64,000 nt of DNA from Vanilla planifolia (lineage: Eukaryota; Streptophyta; Magnoliopsida; Asparagales; Orchidaceae). A model generated the notes under the pieces. It had not been told where the DNA came from. It made no database searches and worked only from the letters and a program-made list of their open reading frames with translations. Positions 60,972 to 64,000 of the stretch are shown here, in pieces (positions within the stretch are counted from its first letter, which is position 1; each line of letters opens with the position of its first letter). A program made the translations under genes and the position numbers. The stretch is from the NCBI GenBank assembly GCA_023846275.1, contig JAIUJO010000236.1:258001-322000 (forward strand), written 5' to 3'.

Positions 60972-63319
60972 GTAGAGTAGAGCAAAGTAGTATAGAGCAA
61001 AGTAGTGTAGAGCTATGCTGAGCAAACCAAATCAAAGTAAAGAAGTGCATAATAGAGTAGAGAAGAGCAGAGTAGACTAGAGAAAAGTAGAGCATTGCTA
61101 AGTTGAGCAAAGCAGAGCAAAGTGAAGCAAAGAAGAGCTAAGTTAGGCTAGGCTCGACTAAGCTAGAGTAGAGTTGAGTAGAGTTGAGTGGAGTAGAGTA
61201 GAGCAGAGTAGAGTAGAGTAAAGCAGAGCTAGGTTAGGCTAAGCTAGGCTAGATAAGGGTATAGTAGAGTAGAGTAGAGAAGATTAAAGTAGAGTAGAGT
61301 AGAGTAGACCAGAGTAGAGTAGATTAGAGTAAGGTAAAGCAGAGCAAAGTAGAGAAAAGCAAACAATAGCAGAGCTTGTCAAGGCTAGGCTAGGCTAGGG
61401 AGTAGAGTAGAATAGTGTAGAGTAGAGTAGAGTAGAGTACTAATAGGTTAAGTTATGCTAAGCTAGGCTAAGTTAGAGTAGAGTAGAGTAGAGTAGACTA
61501 GAGTAGAGTAGTGTACAGTAGATGAGAACAGAGCAGAGTAGAGTTAAGAAGAGTAGAGTAAAGTAATGCAGAGCAGAGCAAAGTAGAACAGAGCAGAGTT
61601 GACTAGAGCAGAGTAGAGCAAAGTAGAGCTAGATTAGGCTAGAGTAGAGTAGAGCTACGTTAAGCTAGGCTAGGTTGTGCTAGGTTAGAGTAGAGTAGAG
61701 TATAATGTAGTAGAGTAGAGTAGAGTAGAGTAGAGTAGAGTAAAGTTAGGTTAAGTTAGGGCAAGCTAGCATAAGCTAGGTTAGAGTAGAGTAGAGTAGC
61801 ATAGAGAAGAATAGAGAAGAGTAGAGCTCGGTTAAACTAGGCTCGTCTAGTCTAGGCTAGCCTAGAGTAAAGTAGATAAGAGCATAACAGAGTAGAGTAG
61901 AGCAGAGCATAATGGAGTAGAGAAGAGAAGAGTAGAGTAGAGTAGGGCATAGTAGAGTAAAGTACATAGAAGTAGAGCAAAGTAGATTATAACAGAGCAA
62001 AGCATAGTAGAGCTTAGTTAGTTTAAGCAATGCTAGGCAAGGCTATGCTTAGCTAGGCTAGGTAAGAGTATAGAAGAGTATAGTAGGGTAGAGTAGAGTA
62101 GAGTAAAATAGAGTAGAGTATAATATAGTAGAGTAGAGCAGAGTAGTGTAGGGCTAGGTTAGGCTCAGCTAGGCTATCATTTGTTAGGCATGGCTAGATT
62201 AGAGTGGAGTAGAGCTAGGTTTGGCTAGGCTAGGATAGGCTAGAGTTGAGTAGAATGCAGTAGAGCAAAGTAGAGTACAGTAGTGCAAAGATGATTAGAA
62301 TAGAGTAGAGCATAGCAGAGTAGTTTTAGGTTAGGCTATACTAGGTTAAGCTAGGCTAAGTTAGGCTAGGTAAGAGTAGAGTAAAATAGAACTGAATAGA
62401 GTAGAGCAAAGTAGAGTAGAATGGTGTAGAGTAGAGCTAGGTTAAGCTAAACTATGCTAAGTTAGGCTAGGCTTGGGTAAGAAAGGCTAGGCTATGCTAG
62501 AGTAGAGAAGAGTAGTGTAGAGTACAGTAGGGTAGAGCTAAGTTAGGCAAGGCGAAGAAAGGCTTGGCTAGAGTACAAAGCAGAGTAGAGTAGAGCAGAG
62601 TAAAGCAGAGCAGAGTAGAGTAGAGAAGAGAAGCACAAAGTAGAGCAGAGCATAGTAGAGCAGAGCAGAGTAGAAAAGAGCAGAGCAAGGTTAAGGTAGG
62701 CTTGGCTAGGCGAGGCTCGGCTGGGCTAGAGTAGAGTAGAGTTTTTTAAGCTAGGCTAAGCTAGTATAGAGTATAGTAGAGTGGAGTAAAGTATAGTAGA
62801 GTAGAGTATAATAGAGTAGAGCTAGGTTAGGCTATGTTAGGTTAGGTTAGGAAAGGCTGGGTAGGCTATGGTAGGCTAAGGAAGGCTAGAGTACAATGGA
62901 GTAGAGTAGTGTAGAATAGAGTAGAGCTAAGTATGGCTAGGATAGGCTAAGCTAGATCAGAGTAGAGTTCAGTAGAGTAGAGTAGAATAGAGTAGAGTAG
63001 GGTAGTGTAGAGTAAAGCAGAGTAGAGTAGAGTAGAGTTGAGGAGAAGAGAGCAGAGCAATGCAAAGCAAAGAAAAGATGAGTAAAGTAAAATGACAGAG
63101 CAAAGAAAAACAAAGTAGAGCATAGCAGTATAGAGCAAAGCAGAGTAGAGTAGAGTGGAGTAGAGGAGAGTAGAGTAGAGGATATGTTAGGCTAGGCTAG
63201 GTTAGGGTACAGTAGAGTAGAGCTCGGTTAGGTTAAGCTAAGCTAGGCTAGAGTAGAGAAGAGTATAGTTAGAGTAGAGTAGAGTAGAGCAAGATTAGGT
63301 GAGGATAGGCTTGGTTATG

Positions 63320-63690
63320 CTAGAGTAGACGAGATTAGAGTAAAGAAGAATGGAGTAGAGTACTATAGAGGAGAGTGGAGAGGAGTGGAGTAGAGTAGAG
63401 TAGAGTAAGGTAGAGGAGAGGAGAGGATAGGAGAGAGAGGAGAGGAGAGGTGAGGAGAGCAAAGGAGAGCATTTTAGAGTCGAGGAGAGAATAACAGAGT
63501 AGAGCAAAGTAGAGCAGAGAAGAGTAGAGCAGAGTAGAGTAGAGAAGAGTAGAGATGAGTAGAGTAGAGTAGAGCAAGGGAGAGTAGACCAAAGTAGAGC
63601 AGAGAAGAGCATAATAGTGTAAAGGAGGATAGAGTAGAGTATAGAAAAGTAAAACAAAATAGTGTAGTGATTTGTAGAGTTGAGTAGAGT
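63320..63690. repeat. Long TAGAG-type block with GGAGA core
   Basis: About 370 bp without a GGCTA-type block. The middle (63412-63468) is rich in GGAGA with TAGGAGAGAGAGG and GGTGAGGAG variants. It is the longest such block I could delimit. The 120-codon minus-strand frame crossing it (63295-63657) is the longest in the window and is compositional. Confidence 0.85.
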
Positions 63691-64000
63691 AGAGGAAAAG
63701 CTAAGTTAGGCTATGCTAGGGTACGCTAAGCTAGGCTAGAGTAAAGTACAATAGAGTAGAGTAGAGGAGCTAAGTTAGGCTCTGTCAGGTGAGAGTACAG
63801 TAGAGTAGAGTGGACTAGAGCAGAGTAAAGATGGGCAAACAGTATAGAAAAGAGCAAACTAGAGTAGAGCATAGAAGAGCAGAGAAGAGCAAAGCAAAGC
63901 TTGGTTAAGCTTGCCTAGGCTAGGCTAGGCTAGGTCAGAGTAGAGTAGAATAGAGTACACTTGAGTAAAGCAGTGTAAAGCTAGATTAGGTTAGGCTAGG

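Larger units (their letters stand above)
1..64000. repeat. Degenerate mixed pentanucleotide satellite, TAGAG / TAGGC families
   Basis: The entire window is built from 5-bp units of two families: TAGAG (with CAGAG, AAGAG, TAAAG, TATAG, TGGAG and TAGTG variants) and TAGGC/TAGGT (with TAAGC, AAGGC, TTGGC and TATGC variants). Blocks of the two alternate without any unique sequence longer than a few tens of bases. All units point the same way: the + strand is purine-rich and poor in C (6 C in the first 60 bases), and the reverse unit CTCTA was seen on the + strand only once, near 21341. Both window edges lie inside the array, so its true length exceeds 64 kb. The structure is that of eukaryotic satellite DNA. 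The host species and chromosomal position are not determined by the sequence. Confidence 0.97.
60131..64000. repeat. Ordinary alternating satellite, right end
   Basis: Alternating TAGAG-type and GGCTA-type blocks continue to the last base, which lies in a GGCTA-type block, so the array does not end here. GGAGA-rich patches at 60.9 and 63.4 kb are listed separately. No gene is seen. Confidence 0.9.

Noticed and set aside
63295..63657. 120-codon minus-strand open frame, the longest in the window, and similar 104-117 codon frames at 37286, 37683, 58883, 60793 and 32440
   Set aside because: They are translations of the CTCTA repeat (Leu-Tyr-Ser-Thr-Leu cycles), overlap one another in several frames with the same peptide, show no codon or domain signal, and end at GGCTA-type units that carry TAG in all frames.
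1..64000. CRISPR array or other regularly spaced repeat-spacer system
   Set aside because: Repeats are 5-bp units with degenerate variants, the blocks vary in length, no unique spacers exist, and no associated genes are present.
1..64000. Nematode-type TTAGGC telomere repeat
   Set aside because: TTAGGC occurs often but as single hexamers followed by TAGGC. I did not see tandem TTAGGC units.

Overview
The whole 64 kb window is one continuous, degenerate pentanucleotide satellite. I find no protein-coding gene, RNA gene, transposable element or CRISPR array in it. Two related 5-bp unit families alternate along the + strand. The first is TAGAG (variants CAGAG, AAGAG, TAAAG, TATAG, TGGAG, TAGTG). 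The second is TAGGC/TAGGT (variants TAAGC, AAGGC, TTGGC, TATGC). Nearly every unit keeps an AG step every five bases. TAGAG-type blocks run from tens to a few hundred bases; GGCTA-type blocks are usually shorter, from about 15 to 120 bases. The switch into a GGCTA-type block is stereotyped, GAGCTAGGTTAGGCTAGG with small variants, and the switch back is GGCTAGAGTAGAG. Cycles are commonly about 100-200 bp by eye.

This is eukaryotic satellite DNA, presumably heterochromatin (pericentromeric, subtelomeric or interstitial). Reasons: at least 64 kb of head-to-tail simple repeat with no gene, no inversion, and no edge of the array at either end of the window. The species cannot be named from the sequence. 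Short runs of TTAGG, the arthropod-type telomere unit, occur but never exceed three consecutive units where I looked, so this is not a telomere.

Layout: 1-5.47 kb is ordinary alternating satellite. 5.47-7.34 kb carries a recurring higher-order module about 115-140 bp long, spaced irregularly, with two spacings close to 500 bp. 7.3-21.8 kb is ordinary satellite with short local tandem duplications and a TATAG-rich patch near 18.15 kb. 21.85-22.51 kb is a 350-bp segmental tandem duplication. 22.5-54.9 kb is ordinary satellite with several homopurine GGAGA runs, including one of 64 bp at 35.5 kb. 54.91-57.56 kb is a tandem pair of ~1.30-1.34 kb units. About 57.8-58.7 kb is duplicated at about 59.2-60.1 kb, with an offset near 1.41-1.43 kb. 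60.1-64 kb is again ordinary satellite with two GGAGA-rich patches.

All long open frames lie on the minus strand and read as Leu-Tyr-Ser-Thr-Leu cycles. This follows from the repeat: the minus-strand unit CTCTA is stop-free in all three frames, whereas TAGCC on the minus strand and TAGAG on the plus strand put TAG in every frame every 15 bp. They are artefacts, not proteins. The window's interest lies in repeat architecture: phased junctions, higher-order modules, nested duplications from 10 bp to 1.4 kb, and strict strand asymmetry.
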